Below are positions 46,335-55,196 of a stretch of 64,000 bases of DNA, piece by piece. The notes beneath the pieces are model-generated. The model worked only from the letters and a program-made list of their open reading frames with translations. It was not told the DNA's origin and did not search any database. Source of the stretch: CAZPNX01 sp964518765 (GTDB lineage: Bacteria > Edwardsbacteria > AC1 > EtOH8); NCBI GenBank assembly GCA_964518765.1, contig CAZFJC010000006.1:1-64000 (forward strand), in the 5' to 3' direction. Positions within the stretch are counted from its first letter, which is position 1, and each line of letters opens with the position of its first letter. A program made the position numbers and the translations under genes.

Positions 46335-48359
46335 ATGAAAAGAATACCGGCATTTTGCATTCTTGCCACAGCTTTTACATCTAGTATATTACTTTGTCAA
46401 GATTCCCTAAATCTACAAACTGTTGGATCATGGGCGTATGGACCGTGCAGAGCTGTAAAGGTTTATCATTATGGAGAAAGAAGATGCGTTTTTATTGGAT
46501 GCGGCGGTGGTCTGATAGTGTTCGATGCAACAGACCCAAAGTTGCCAAGAGAAATTAACAGTGTTAATACTCCTGAAATGGTGCATGGCATCGATATCTC
46601 TGAAAATACCTTGTACATTGCAAATGGAAGCCACGGTTTGCGTATTTATGATGCGACTGATCCATGTAATATAATCGAAAAAGGGCACGTTTTAACACTA
46701 AATAGTGCCATTAGTGTTGCCGTAAAAGACAAGTATGCAATAATTGCTGACGGCGATTCTGGCGTAGCAATAATAGATATTAATGATTTAAATAAACCTA
46801 AACACCTATATAACATCAGAACCCCTGCTACAACGTCAAATGTGTTCATCAGGGGAACGGATCTATTTGTAGTTGATAGCCCTATACATGCGACAAAAAG
46901 TGGCCGAAAGTTTATAAACGGACATGTTTTCCGCTTTCACACCAACAATTTACCAAATATTGATTCAGTTAACAGTGTTGAGCTTGATTATTTCGAAAAC
47001 TCGAGATACTGCTCAGTGATTGGTGGCGTTATTTATAATATTAAAAAGATCGTTGAAGAAGTAAATAATGGCAAACTTGTTTCTATCGAAAAGGGGCAAG
47101 AATTAAAGTCTTTGTTTAGATCGCCAGGTTTGATAACAAATGCTGATATATTTGATCGGTATTTACTGTTGTTTGGCATTAAAAGAACTGTATTGATTGA
47201 TGTAAAAAACAAAGAATTAATAAATTGGAATATATCACTTGAAAGTTATCCAGGCACCCCTGTTTTTGACATTGATGATTCATTGCTATTTTTTGGTGGT
47301 CAAGGGTTATCAATATTTGATGTAAGTAATATCTCAAATCCAAAGGAATTAGCAAAATGGTATAGACCAGTACAGGTTGCGCGATTTAAAGTTTCAAATT
47401 CATATGCTTATTTAGCCGATCTGAAATACTTATCGATACTGAATGTAAAGAATCCAGATAATATTACTGAAGTGGCGAAATATGGATATCCTGGCGGAGT
47501 GGTTGATGTAGAAGTTAATGGTAGATATGTTTATGTGTATTCCTACAATGGAGAATTATCGGTTCTTGAAGAAGATAACGGTTTTTTCAAGGAGAAATCC
47601 AAGATTATTTTAAAAACAGGCGGTCATAGATTAATCAAGTACTCTAAATATTTACTACTTATCGAAAGTAAAGGAGATGTTTCCGTGTATAATCTTCAAT
47701 GCCCGTGGCAACCCACTTTTTACACTAGAGAAAATTTCCAGGTTGACAATATAGACGATGTAATATTTACTGATGGTAAGATGATTTGTTATTCAGGTTT
47801 GGGTTATGATAGCTATCTTGCTTCAGTAAAGATGAAAGATCTTTTTGATCATTATATAAATGATATTTGGAGCCCTGATAAGTATAAAAGAACCAAAATA
47901 AAAATACAAAATAGCGCGGGAAAGGGGTTTGGTCAGGAAAATGGTGAGTTTAACAATGATAGTGTATATACAGTATCCTATAAAAGGGTGATTACTGATA
48001 TGGAATGCTTTAATAAAAAGATATATACAACCGGATATTTATACTCTGAGCAAGAAAGTATATGGGACATAGTAAGGCCAGTTATTGTCGACAATTATTG
48101 TAACATTAAAGAATTATCGCAAGAAGAAAATGTATTTACTTGTGGTGTTAGTATGGATAAGTATAATGACATGCTTGTCGTATCGGATGCTTATTATGGC
48201 CCGGGTATTTACAAATGTCATAAAGGGGTATTTAAAAAAATTGCCTGGTACAATTTAATGACGAGCGATTATTTTAACGATGTGAAGATGAAAAATAAAA
48301 TCATTTATGCCATAAGCAATTCATGGGGTTTAAAAATATTTGAATTAATAAATAATTAA
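46335..48359 (+). CDS. AT-rich secreted LVIVD-type propeller protein
   Basis: 674 residues, sharply AT-rich compared with uvrB upstream and the peptidase downstream. Signal peptide 1-21 (…FTSSILLCQ). Repeats of about 40-45 residues match the LVIVD/propeller pattern, for example GGGLIVFDATDPKLPREI, ANGSHGLRIYDATDP, GDSGVAIIDINDLNKP and GGQGLSIFDVSNISNPKE; the protein ends SNSWGLKIFELINN without a sorting domain. Extracellular or periplasmic role unknown. Composition and position suggest acquisition from another genome, as for the genes at 7591 and 9677. Confidence 0.78.
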   Translation: MKRIPAFCILATAFTSSILLCQDSLNLQTVGSWAYGPCRAVKVYHYGERRCVFIGCGGGLIVFDATDPKLPREINSVNTPEMVHGIDISENTLYIANGSHGLRIYDATDPCNIIEKGHVLTLNSAISVAVKDKYAIIADGDSGVAIIDINDLNKPKHLYNIRTPATTSNVFIRGTDLFVVDSPIHATKSGRKFINGHVFRFHTNNLPNIDSVNSVELDYFENSRYCSVIGGVIYNIKKIVEEVNNGKLVSIEKGQELKSLFRSPGLITNADIFDRYLLLFGIKRTVLIDVKNKELINWNISLESYPGTPVFDIDDSLLFFGGQGLSIFDVSNISNPKELAKWYRPVQVARFKVSNSYAYLADLKYLSILNVKNPDNITEVAKYGYPGGVVDVEVNGRYVYVYSYNGELSVLEEDNGFFKEKSKIILKTGGHRLIKYSKYLLLIESKGDVSVYNLQCPWQPTFYTRENFQVDNIDDVIFTDGKMICYSGLGYDSYLASVKMKDLFDHYINDIWSPDKYKRTKIKIQNSAGKGFGQENGEFNNDSVYTVSYKRVITDMECFNKKIYTTGYLYSEQESIWDIVRPVIVDNYCNIKELSQEENVFTCGVSMDKYNDMLVVSDAYYGPGIYKCHKGVFKKIAWYNLMTSDYFNDVKMKNKIIYAISNSWGLKIFELINN

Positions 48360-48402
48360 TCTTTCCAGGTTAAAACAATCGGTTTTATAGCATAGAATAA
48401 AA

Positions 48403-49656
48403 ATGACGAATCTGCATGGCTTAGTTAAGGATCTTGCCTTCGAGCGTCTGACCGGCACCGCCGGCGAGCGGAGGGCCGCCGGGGTCATCTGCCGGCACCT
48501 GAGGGCGCTGGGTCTCAGGCCCCGCCTGGAGCCGTTCCCGGTCAACACCTTCGAGACCGGCTCGGCCACTGTCGAGGTAGGCGGCCGCAGGTTCAGGGCC
48601 CACCCCTTCGGCCTCACCCACAGCCTGGACATCTCCGGCGAACTGGCCTTCGTCGAGGACCCGGAGGTCGTCCTGCGCAACCGGGGCGCCTACCGGGGCA
48701 AGGTCCTGCTGATCTACAACTACACCCGCAAGATAAGCCCGGCCCTGCGAGAGCAGGGGGTCAAAGCCTGCCTGGCCATCGGCGCCCCCCTCAAGCAGGC
48801 GCCCAGCTGGTCCTACCGCCAGAAGGACTACGCCATGGGCTACGTGCCCTCGGCCACGCTGGACTACCGGGACGGGGTGGCCCTGTCGGCCATGTCCGGC
48901 AAGCGCGTCCGGTTCAAAGTAACGCAGAAAGTGCGCCGGGGCGCCGGCAGGAACATCATAGTGGACATCAAGGGCCGGGGGCGGGACGAGAACCTGACCA
49001 TCGCCTGCGGCCACTACGACAGCGTGGCTCGCTCGCCTGGCGCCACCGACAATGCCGGGGGGGTGGCGGTCCTACTGAAGGCAGCCGAGCACTTCTCTCG
49101 ACACCGTCCGGCGCGCCACCTGCGGATAATTTTCTTCTCCGGCGAGGAGCTGGGCCTGCGAGGCAGCTTCGCCTACGTTCAGAGGCATAAAAAGGAGATC
49201 AAGGAGCGACTGGGGCTGGTGGTCAACGTGGACGTGGCCGGCGATGAGCTGGGCAGGAACGAACTGGTGGTGCTGGGGACTCAGAGGTTGCAGGGATATG
49301 CCGAGGGGATAACCCGCGAGCTGGGGCACTTCTTCCACTCCAGCCTGGACGTTTACAGCAGCGACTGCATGCCCTTCGCCGTCCTGGAGGTGCCGTCGGT
49401 CAACCTGGCCCGCGAAGGCGGGGAATCCTCTTCGCTGATACACACCCCGGGGGACCGGGCCGAGCGCACCTCCGCCCGGGGCCTGGCGCCAACGGCCGGG
49501 GTGGCGGTGGCCATCCTCGACCGGGTGCTGAACGCCGCCATCTACCCGGTCGACAGGGAGATCGACCGGTCGCTGAAGGACAAGGTCGAGAAGTACCTGT
49601 GGGGCTCGCGGCTGGAGGAGCCGGAGCTGGACTGGACCCCGGAGTACCGCAGGTAG
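48403..49656 (+). CDS. M28-family metallopeptidase
   Basis: 417 residues. Zinc-peptidase ligands are visible in order: ACGHYDSVARSPGATDNAGG (His and Asp), FFSGEELGLRGS (catalytic Glu, ligand Glu), VNVDVAGDELG (Asp) and a C-terminal SLIHTPGD (His). A PA-like insert (FVEDPEVVLRNRGAYRGKVLLI) precedes the catalytic part, as in secreted aminopeptidases; however no signal peptide is seen at this ATG, so localisation is uncertain. Probably an aminopeptidase or a peptide-clearing enzyme. Confidence 0.88.
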   Translation: MTNLHGLVKDLAFERLTGTAGERRAAGVICRHLRALGLRPRLEPFPVNTFETGSATVEVGGRRFRAHPFGLTHSLDISGELAFVEDPEVVLRNRGAYRGKVLLIYNYTRKISPALREQGVKACLAIGAPLKQAPSWSYRQKDYAMGYVPSATLDYRDGVALSAMSGKRVRFKVTQKVRRGAGRNIIVDIKGRGRDENLTIACGHYDSVARSPGATDNAGGVAVLLKAAEHFSRHRPARHLRIIFFSGEELGLRGSFAYVQRHKKEIKERLGLVVNVDVAGDELGRNELVVLGTQRLQGYAEGITRELGHFFHSSLDVYSSDCMPFAVLEVPSVNLAREGGESSSLIHTPGDRAERTSARGLAPTAGVAVAILDRVLNAAIYPVDREIDRSLKDKVEKYLWGSRLEEPELDWTPEYRR

Positions 49657-49684
49657 CTGTTGGAATGTCAAAAGCATAAAAGAT

Positions 49685-50560
49685 ATGCCCCCGTCTGCGC
49701 TTCAGAAAAAAACATACCTTCCCATCATCCGACGGGCCCTGAAGGAGGACCTGGGGAAAGGCGACATCACCAGCCAGTTCACAGTCGGCGCCGAGGCCGG
49801 GGGGCTGGCCCTGGTGATGGCCAAGCAGGAGGGCGTGCTGGCCGGTGTTGATGTCTGCCGCGAAGTTTTCTTAATGGTTGACCAGTCGATCAAGGTCGAG
49901 GTTCAGAAAAAAGATGGCGACAGGATCGAATTCGGCCAGGTGGTTCTGACCGCCCAGGGGAGAACCCGCTCCATCCTGGCAGCCGAGCGGACGGCCCTTA
50001 ACTTCCTCCAGCACCTCTCGGGCATCGCTACCCTCACCGCCAAATACGTGGAGGCGATCAAGGGCACCCGGGCCGTTATACTCGACACCAGAAAAACGAC
50101 GCCCGGGCTGAGAGCGCTGGAGAAATACGCCGTGGCCTGCGGCGGAGGGCGGAACCACCGCCTGGGCCTGTGGGACATGGTGCTCATCAAGGACAACCAC
50201 ATCGAGGCGGCCGGCGGGGTGGCCAACGCCATCCGCAAGGTCAAAGAGGCGGACCACGGCAAAGTGAGGATAGAAGTGGAGGTGCAGAACCTTTCCCAGC
50301 TGGAGGAGGCCGCGGCCGAGGAGCCGGACGTCATCATGCTGGACAACATGAAGCCGGAGCGAATGGCCGAGGCCTGCCGTTTGGCCTTCTCCCACCCGGC
50401 CCGGGACCAAGGGAAGCTGAAGCTGGAGGCCTCGGGCAATGTGACGCTGGAGAACGTGCGGCAGATCGCCGAGTGCGGGGTGGACTATATATCCATAGGG
50501 GCCATCACCCATTCGGCCCATGCCTTCGACTTTTCGCTGCAGCTGAAGGCGGTGGGGTAG
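49685..50560 (+). CDS. nadC: Nicotinate-nucleotide diphosphorylase (carboxylating)
   Basis: Quinolinate phosphoribosyltransferase for NAD synthesis, 291 residues. Recognisable: RRALKEDLGKGDITS, RTALNFLQHLSGIATLT, ILDTRKTTPGLRALEKYAV, GGGRNHRLGLWDMVLIKDNH and VDYISIGAITHSAHAFDFSL. nadA and nadB are not in the window. A GxxExxY cassette begins six bases after its stop. Confidence 0.95.
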   Translation: MPPSALQKKTYLPIIRRALKEDLGKGDITSQFTVGAEAGGLALVMAKQEGVLAGVDVCREVFLMVDQSIKVEVQKKDGDRIEFGQVVLTAQGRTRSILAAERTALNFLQHLSGIATLTAKYVEAIKGTRAVILDTRKTTPGLRALEKYAVACGGGRNHRLGLWDMVLIKDNHIEAAGGVANAIRKVKEADHGKVRIEVEVQNLSQLEEAAAEEPDVIMLDNMKPERMAEACRLAFSHPARDQGKLKLEASGNVTLENVRQIAECGVDYISIGAITHSAHAFDFSLQLKAVG

Positions 50561-50565
50561 CGGGT

Positions 50566-50586
50566 TTAACCGCAGTGGTCGCGGAG
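50566..50586. repeat. Left inverted repeat flanking the GxxExxY gene
   Basis: TTAACCGCAGTGGTCGCGGAG, read in the opposite direction to the element at 51008-51028; 17 of 21 positions match. A further GCGCAGAGGGCGCCAAGG follows up to the gene. Confidence 0.7.
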
Positions 50587-50611
50587 AAGCGCAGAGGGCG
50601 CCAAGGTTTTT

Positions 50612-50995
50612 ATGCATGAGAACGAGCTGTCAGGATTGATTATCGGGGCAGCGATAGAGGTCCACAAGGCACTGGGACCGGGACTGCTTGAATCATCATA
50701 TGAAGTGGCTCTAAAGACGGAATTGTCTTTAAGAAAGTTGCCGGTTAAACAGCAGGTCGCCCTTCCGGTTGTATACAAGGGGGAAGAATGCGATGCCGGA
50801 TACCGCATTGACCTTCTAGCGGGTGAAAAAGTGATAGTCGAGATCAAAGCGGTGGAAGCCCTGAATGATGTACATATGGCGCAGGTCCTAACCTACCTCA
50901 GATTAAGCGGCTGCAAGCTGGGCCTGTTGATAAACTTCAACGTGACCAAATTAACCAAAGGCATAAAACGCATCGTTAACCGTCTCGAGCCGTAA
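50612..50995 (+). CDS. GxxExxY-family protein
   Basis: 127 residues. The family signature GLLESSYEVALKTEL (G-x-x-E-x-x-Y) near residue 28 is followed by VVYKGEECDAGYRIDLL, VIVEIKAVEALNDVH and LTYLRLSGCKLGLLINF, a restriction-nuclease-like (PD-(D/E)xK: D-x-x-x and E-I-K) arrangement. These small proteins occur in many copies per genome in environmental bacteria; function is not settled, with nuclease activity only suspected. It has its own flanking inverted repeats (50566-50586 and 51008-51028), which suggests it moves as a cassette. Confidence 0.88.
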   Translation: MHENELSGLIIGAAIEVHKALGPGLLESSYEVALKTELSLRKLPVKQQVALPVVYKGEECDAGYRIDLLAGEKVIVEIKAVEALNDVHMAQVLTYLRLSGCKLGLLINFNVTKLTKGIKRIVNRLEP

Positions 50996-51007
50996 AGAAA
51001 CAACGGT

Positions 51008-51028
51008 CTTTGCGTCCTCTGCGGTTAA
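51008..51028. repeat. Right inverted repeat flanking the GxxExxY gene
   Basis: CTTTGCGTCCTCTGCGGTTAA, reverse complement TTAACCGCAGAGGACGCAAAG, matching the left repeat at 17 of 21 positions. It immediately precedes the ribosome-binding AGGGAGG of the next gene. Confidence 0.7.
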
Positions 51029-51038
51029 GGGAGGTACT

Positions 51039-51749
51039 ATGGACAAGCACCACCCGGTCATCATTCTGGTGGCCAGGCCGGCCGCCGGTAAGAGCGAGGT
51101 TATCGACTACCTCAAGAAGACGCCCTTGGTGGAGCGCATGGAGAGGTTCAACGTGGCCGAGCTGGCCGAGTTCGACGATTTCCTCTACATCTGGGAGTGG
51201 TTCGAGGAGGACGACTTTCTCAGCGCCAACGGCAGGGAGCGCCTGCACTCCAAGCCGGACTACTACTTCAAGGACGAGTTCGCCTGGCACGTCTGTATCC
51301 AGAAGATCAACAACGCCTTCGCCAAGCGGCTGGCCGAGCCCGATTTCCTGAAAAAGCACACCTCCCTCATCGAGTTCGCCCGGGGCGGGGAGAACGGGTT
51401 CCGCGACGCCTTCAACTTCCTGTCTGACGACATCCTCAAGCTGGCCCGGATCGTTTACATCAAGGTGAGCTATGAGGAGTCGGTGCGCAAGAACCGGAAG
51501 CGGGCCCGCAAGGGACAGGAGCACAGCGTCCTCTACCACTCGTTGCCCGATGACAAGATGGAGTATTACTACAAGATAAACGATTGGGACAAGCTGTCCG
51601 GCGGCAGGGATAGCGGGGTTATCGAGATAAAGGGCCACCAGGTGCCATTCGCCGTCTTCGACAACATGCCGGAGAAGACCGACGACCCAGCCAAGCTGGG
51701 TCCGGCCTTGGACGAGGTCTTCGCTCGGTTGGCCAAGATCAACCCCTAA
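51039..51749 (+). CDS. P-loop NTPase-like protein of unknown function
   Basis: 236 residues, soluble. An A-type nucleotide loop VIILVARPAAGKSEVIDYLK opens the protein (Ala where Gly is usual), with later LIEFARGGENGF, IVYIKVSYEESVRKNRKRAR and the Arg-rich lid-like region, consistent with a small kinase fold. The substrate is unknown. A strong Shine-Dalgarno GGGAGG precedes the ATG and comes directly after the GxxExxY right repeat. Confidence 0.7.
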   Translation: MDKHHPVIILVARPAAGKSEVIDYLKKTPLVERMERFNVAELAEFDDFLYIWEWFEEDDFLSANGRERLHSKPDYYFKDEFAWHVCIQKINNAFAKRLAEPDFLKKHTSLIEFARGGENGFRDAFNFLSDDILKLARIVYIKVSYEESVRKNRKRARKGQEHSVLYHSLPDDKMEYYYKINDWDKLSGGRDSGVIEIKGHQVPFAVFDNMPEKTDDPAKLGPALDEVFARLAKINP

Positions 51750-51838
51750 GTCCTACCGACTGCGGAGAATGCAGTGCCATTGCCTTGCATGGTTCCGCAA
51801 AACAACTCCGTTTATTGCCAAACTAGCGAGGTGTCGAA

Positions 51839-52948
51839 ATGTTCCTGAAAAGTAGAGAGGGCAGCACCCTGCGTCTAGTGGAGCTGTGCCTGGCTTATCT
51901 CTTCACCTATACGATCTACACGGTGGCCACCAAGTACTACACCGGCCCGCTCAGCCGGGGTCTGCCCGGGGTGAATAACTGGGAATACCTGGTCTATAGC
52001 ACCCTGGGCGGCAGCTTAGTATGTCTGGCGGTGGTCTCGGCCTTCCGCTGGGCGCGGATGGAGTCGGCTAACATTGTAACCTGGGGCAGGCTGCGGTTTC
52101 CGGCCGAGTACCTCTATATAATCCCCTCCGGTGTCTGCACCGCGGTGGTCATTCCCACCACCACCCTGCTCTATGTGCTACTGCGGTCGGTGATGGTGGC
52201 CATGCTGATTATGCGGGGGTCGGTCATCATCTTCTCTCGCATCATCGATGCCATCCAGATCAGGCAGGGAATCCTCCACAAGAAGGTCTACTGGGAGGAG
52301 GAGGTGGCGGTGGTGTTTGCCATCGCTGCCGTCGTCCTGCAGCTGTTCTTCGTTAAGGAGGCGGGAGGCGGGGACCTGATCAGGAACGTTTTGGCCATGG
52401 TTGTTCTGGGCAGCTATCTGAGCGCTTATTTCATCCGCATCTACATCATGAACTACTACAAGAACACCAGGGGCAAAGGATGCAAACAGGACAACAAGGC
52501 CTTCTTCGCGGTGGAGCAGGTGTCGGCCTCGGTGACCATGCTGGTCATACTTTTCGTGCTGATGCTTCTGCCCTCGGGCACGGGCAAGATCCTGGCGGCT
52601 GTCCAACGCGGATACCTGGCGGCCTCGAGCTACTGGCCGATGGAGGTGCTGGCCGGCGGGATCTTCGGGGTGGTGGCCTTCTTCTCGGTGTTCATCTTCA
52701 TGTTCAAGGGGCGGACAGCCACCTTCGCCGGCCTTTCCAACCGGCTGACCTCGTTGATATCGGGCACCATGGCCACCTTGCTTTTCGCCCTGCTGTTCGG
52801 CGGCAAGTATCCCAAGGCAGGGGACTGGCTGGCGCTGGTCTTCATATTCATCGCCGTGGGGTTCATGACCCGGGCCGAGATGAAGCGATCGGCCGAGCTC
52901 AAGCGGGAGGGCGAAATCTGCGCTCCCGAGACTGCCCAAGCCAAGTAG
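51839..52948 (+). CDS. Multi-pass membrane protein, DMT/EamA-like
   Basis: 369 residues with about ten hydrophobic segments, two-half layout reminiscent of drug/metabolite or nucleotide-sugar transporters: LAYLFTYTIYTVATKYYTGP, SVMVAMLIMRGSVIIFSRII, VAVVFAIAAVVLQLFF, then EVLAGGIFGVVAFFSVFIFM and LALVFIFIAVGFMTRAE. The family cannot be fixed by eye. It lies upstream of the ferredoxin/AOR pair, but a link is not demonstrated. Confidence 0.7.
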   Translation: MFLKSREGSTLRLVELCLAYLFTYTIYTVATKYYTGPLSRGLPGVNNWEYLVYSTLGGSLVCLAVVSAFRWARMESANIVTWGRLRFPAEYLYIIPSGVCTAVVIPTTTLLYVLLRSVMVAMLIMRGSVIIFSRIIDAIQIRQGILHKKVYWEEEVAVVFAIAAVVLQLFFVKEAGGGDLIRNVLAMVVLGSYLSAYFIRIYIMNYYKNTRGKGCKQDNKAFFAVEQVSASVTMLVILFVLMLLPSGTGKILAAVQRGYLAASSYWPMEVLAGGIFGVVAFFSVFIFMFKGRTATFAGLSNRLTSLISGTMATLLFALLFGGKYPKAGDWLALVFIFIAVGFMTRAEMKRSAELKREGEICAPETAQAK

Positions 52949-53035
52949 GGCCATTTCCCCTTGTCAAACGAAACACCCTGAAGGACAGCCTCAGACTTCT
53001 ATCCGCTAATTTTACCAGAGGAGACAGTTGCCGCC

Positions 53036-53431
53036 ATGCGGTTAAATGTCGTCGACACCGACCGCTGCGTGGGATGCCAGGTGTGCATGTTCGCCTGCTC
53101 CCGCCTGCACGGCCAGCCCGGCCTGGGGGCCAACCGCATTGCGATCCGCTCGGCCGGAGGCATGGAACGCGGCTTCGTGGCCGTGGTCTGCCGGGCCTGC
53201 CAGGACCCGCCCTGCGCCGCGGTCTGCCCCAACGACGCCCTCGTCCTGCGACAGGGCGGAGGGGTGCTGCTCAAGCCGGAGAAATGCACCGGCTGCGGGC
53301 ACTGCCGGGAGGCCTGCCCCATGGGTGCGGTCTTCTGGGACGAGGAGGGCCAGAAGCCGAGGATCTGCGTCCACTGCGGCTACTGCGCCAAGCACTGCCC
53401 CCACGAGGTGCTGTCCATGGAGGAAAATTGA
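53036..53431 (+). CDS. Polyferredoxin-type [4Fe-4S] electron-transfer protein
   Basis: 131 residues with four cysteine clusters: CVGCQVCMFACS, CRACQDPPCAAVCP, CTGCGHCREACP and CVHCGYCAKHCP, i.e. ligands for up to four [4Fe-4S] clusters. It ends 1 bp before the AOR gene and most likely takes electrons from that enzyme or passes them to it; such small subunits commonly accompany AOR-family enzymes. Cytosolic. Confidence 0.9.
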   Translation: MRLNVVDTDRCVGCQVCMFACSRLHGQPGLGANRIAIRSAGGMERGFVAVVCRACQDPPCAAVCPNDALVLRQGGGVLLKPEKCTGCGHCREACPMGAVFWDEEGQKPRICVHCGYCAKHCPHEVLSMEEN

Positions 53432-53432
53432 A

Positions 53433-55196
53433 ATGCTGGAGCGGGACACCCTGGCCAACGTCCTCTACGTCGATCTCTCCAAGCGAAAGCACTGGGTGGA
53501 GAGGAGGGTGGATCTCTTCGGAGATCGTTTGGGAGGAGCCGGCGCGGCCATAAAACTTCTGGAGGAGAATTGCCCCAAGGGGACCGACCCGCTTTCGGCC
53601 GGCAACCCGATAATCCTGGCCACCGGTCCGCTGGCCGGGCTCTTTCCGTTGGCCTCCAAGACGGTGGCCATGTTCAAGTCTCCCCACACCGGGAACCTGG
53701 GCGAGAGCCACGCCGGAGGCCGGAGCTCGGTGGCCCTGAGGATGGCGGGATACGGGGCCCTGGTCATCCTGGGCGCCAACGACCGGCCCGGATATTTAGC
53801 GGTCCACGGCGACAAGGTATATTACCGTGATGCCCGGGCCCTATGGGGCATGGGCAGTTCGTTCACCACCGGCCGGGTCATCAGGGAGAACGAGCCCGGC
53901 CCGGGGCTTCGCAGCATCATGCGCATCGGGCGGGCCGGCGAGAACCTGATTACCTATTCGGCGGTGACCACCGAATCCTACCGTCACTTCGGAAGGCTGG
54001 GGCTGGGGGCGGTATTCGGATGCAAAAAGCTGAAGGCGGTGGTGGTCTCGGGCCAGCGCGGCCTGCCGGTGGCCGACCTCAAGGAGTACCGGGAGCTTTA
54101 TGAGGAGATCCACCGAGCGGCGGTGGAGTCCCCGGCTATGAAGAAATACCATGATCTGGGGACGCCGGAGAACATCAGGCCGCTTAACAAGCTGGGTGGT
54201 CTACCGGTGCGCAACCTGTCTGCGGTCAACGACCAGGCGGCCGATGCCGTGTCCGGCGAAAAAATGGCCGAGGGCTTCCTTGGCAGGCGTTTGGCCTGCA
54301 CCCATTGCCCGGTGGGCTGCATCCACATCGCCGCCCTGAGGGAGCCCTATGAGCGGGAAGCCTATTTCTACAAGACCTCGATGATCTCCTACGACTACGA
54401 GCCCATCTATTCCATGGGGACCATGCTGGGGGTTTTCGATCCCGCCAACCTGCTCAAGCTGCTGGACGCGGTGGAGAAGGTGGGGCTGGACTCGATGAGC
54501 GCCGGGGTGGCCCTGGCCTGGGCCACCGAAGCCTTCGAGAAAAAGCTGATAGGAGAACAGGAGACCGGTGGGATCAAGCTAGCCTGGGGCGATGTCTCCC
54601 CCTACCGCCAAGCCATCGGACGGATCGTATCCCGGAGCAATGAGTTCTACAGTCTGCTGGGGAGCGGGGTGGCGGCCGCCTCGGACAGATACGGAGGGAA
54701 GGAGTTCGCCCTGGCCTTTGGGGGCAACGAGATGCCGGGCTATCATACCGGACCGGCCGCCCATCTGGGTTACCTCTTCGGGGCCAGGCACAGCCACCTG
54801 GACAACGCCGGCTACAGCGCCGACCAGAAGAACCTGGGCAAGGAGCCATTGCCGCCGGAGAAGCTGGCCTCGGACCTGGTGGCCGAGGAGGAGTGGAGGC
54901 AGGTGCTCTCCAGCCTGGTGCTCTGCTTCTTCGCTCGAAAGCTTTATACCGAGGATCTGGTGTCCAGGGCCCTGAAATGCTGCGGCTATAAGCTCGGGGC
55001 CGACCAGCTCAAGGAGCTGGGCAGGAAAATTTTGAGGGACAAGTACGCCTTCAAGGTGCGGGAGGGATTCGACTCTGGGGCCGGGGACCTTCCCGAGCGT
55101 ATCTATCAGACGCCAGCTCCGGGTGGCGCCATCGACCGTGCTTACGTGGCGGCGGCCGCCAAGGCCTACCGCCGGGAGCTCGGACTGGCACCATGA
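53433..55196 (+). CDS. Aldehyde:ferredoxin oxidoreductase family protein
   Basis: Start at ATG 53433 (GGAGG upstream), 587 residues; a longer open frame upstream overlaps the ferredoxin gene and is not coding. The [4Fe-4S] ligands are Cys289, Cys292, Cys296 (CTHCPVGC) and Cys498, the same spacing as in hyperthermophile AOR; pterin-binding regions (NPIILATGPL, GGRSSVALRMAGYGALVI, and the DNAG-like AGYSADQKN) are present. The enzyme would contain tungsten or molybdenum bis-pterin and oxidise an aldehyde or reduce an acid with ferredoxin. The true substrate is unknown. Coupled to ferredoxin gene. Confidence 0.9.
   Translation: MLERDTLANVLYVDLSKRKHWVERRVDLFGDRLGGAGAAIKLLEENCPKGTDPLSAGNPIILATGPLAGLFPLASKTVAMFKSPHTGNLGESHAGGRSSVALRMAGYGALVILGANDRPGYLAVHGDKVYYRDARALWGMGSSFTTGRVIRENEPGPGLRSIMRIGRAGENLITYSAVTTESYRHFGRLGLGAVFGCKKLKAVVVSGQRGLPVADLKEYRELYEEIHRAAVESPAMKKYHDLGTPENIRPLNKLGGLPVRNLSAVNDQAADAVSGEKMAEGFLGRRLACTHCPVGCIHIAALREPYEREAYFYKTSMISYDYEPIYSMGTMLGVFDPANLLKLLDAVEKVGLDSMSAGVALAWATEAFEKKLIGEQETGGIKLAWGDVSPYRQAIGRIVSRSNEFYSLLGSGVAAASDRYGGKEFALAFGGNEMPGYHTGPAAHLGYLFGARHSHLDNAGYSADQKNLGKEPLPPEKLASDLVAEEEWRQVLSSLVLCFFARKLYTEDLVSRALKCCGYKLGADQLKELGRKILRDKYAFKVREGFDSGAGDLPERIYQTPAPGGAIDRAYVAAAAKAYRRELGLAP

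Noticed and set aside
50612..50995. Toxin-antitoxin or defence island around the GxxExxY gene
   Set aside because: Neighbours are nadC and a P-loop protein; no partner, nuclease, helicase or methylase genes typical of defence islands are present.
53046..53432. Extension of the AOR reading frame across the ferredoxin gene
   Set aside because: The extended part is an Ala/Arg/Pro/Ser-rich shadow of the ferredoxin frame; the ATG at 53433 with GGAGG and AOR homology marks the true start.
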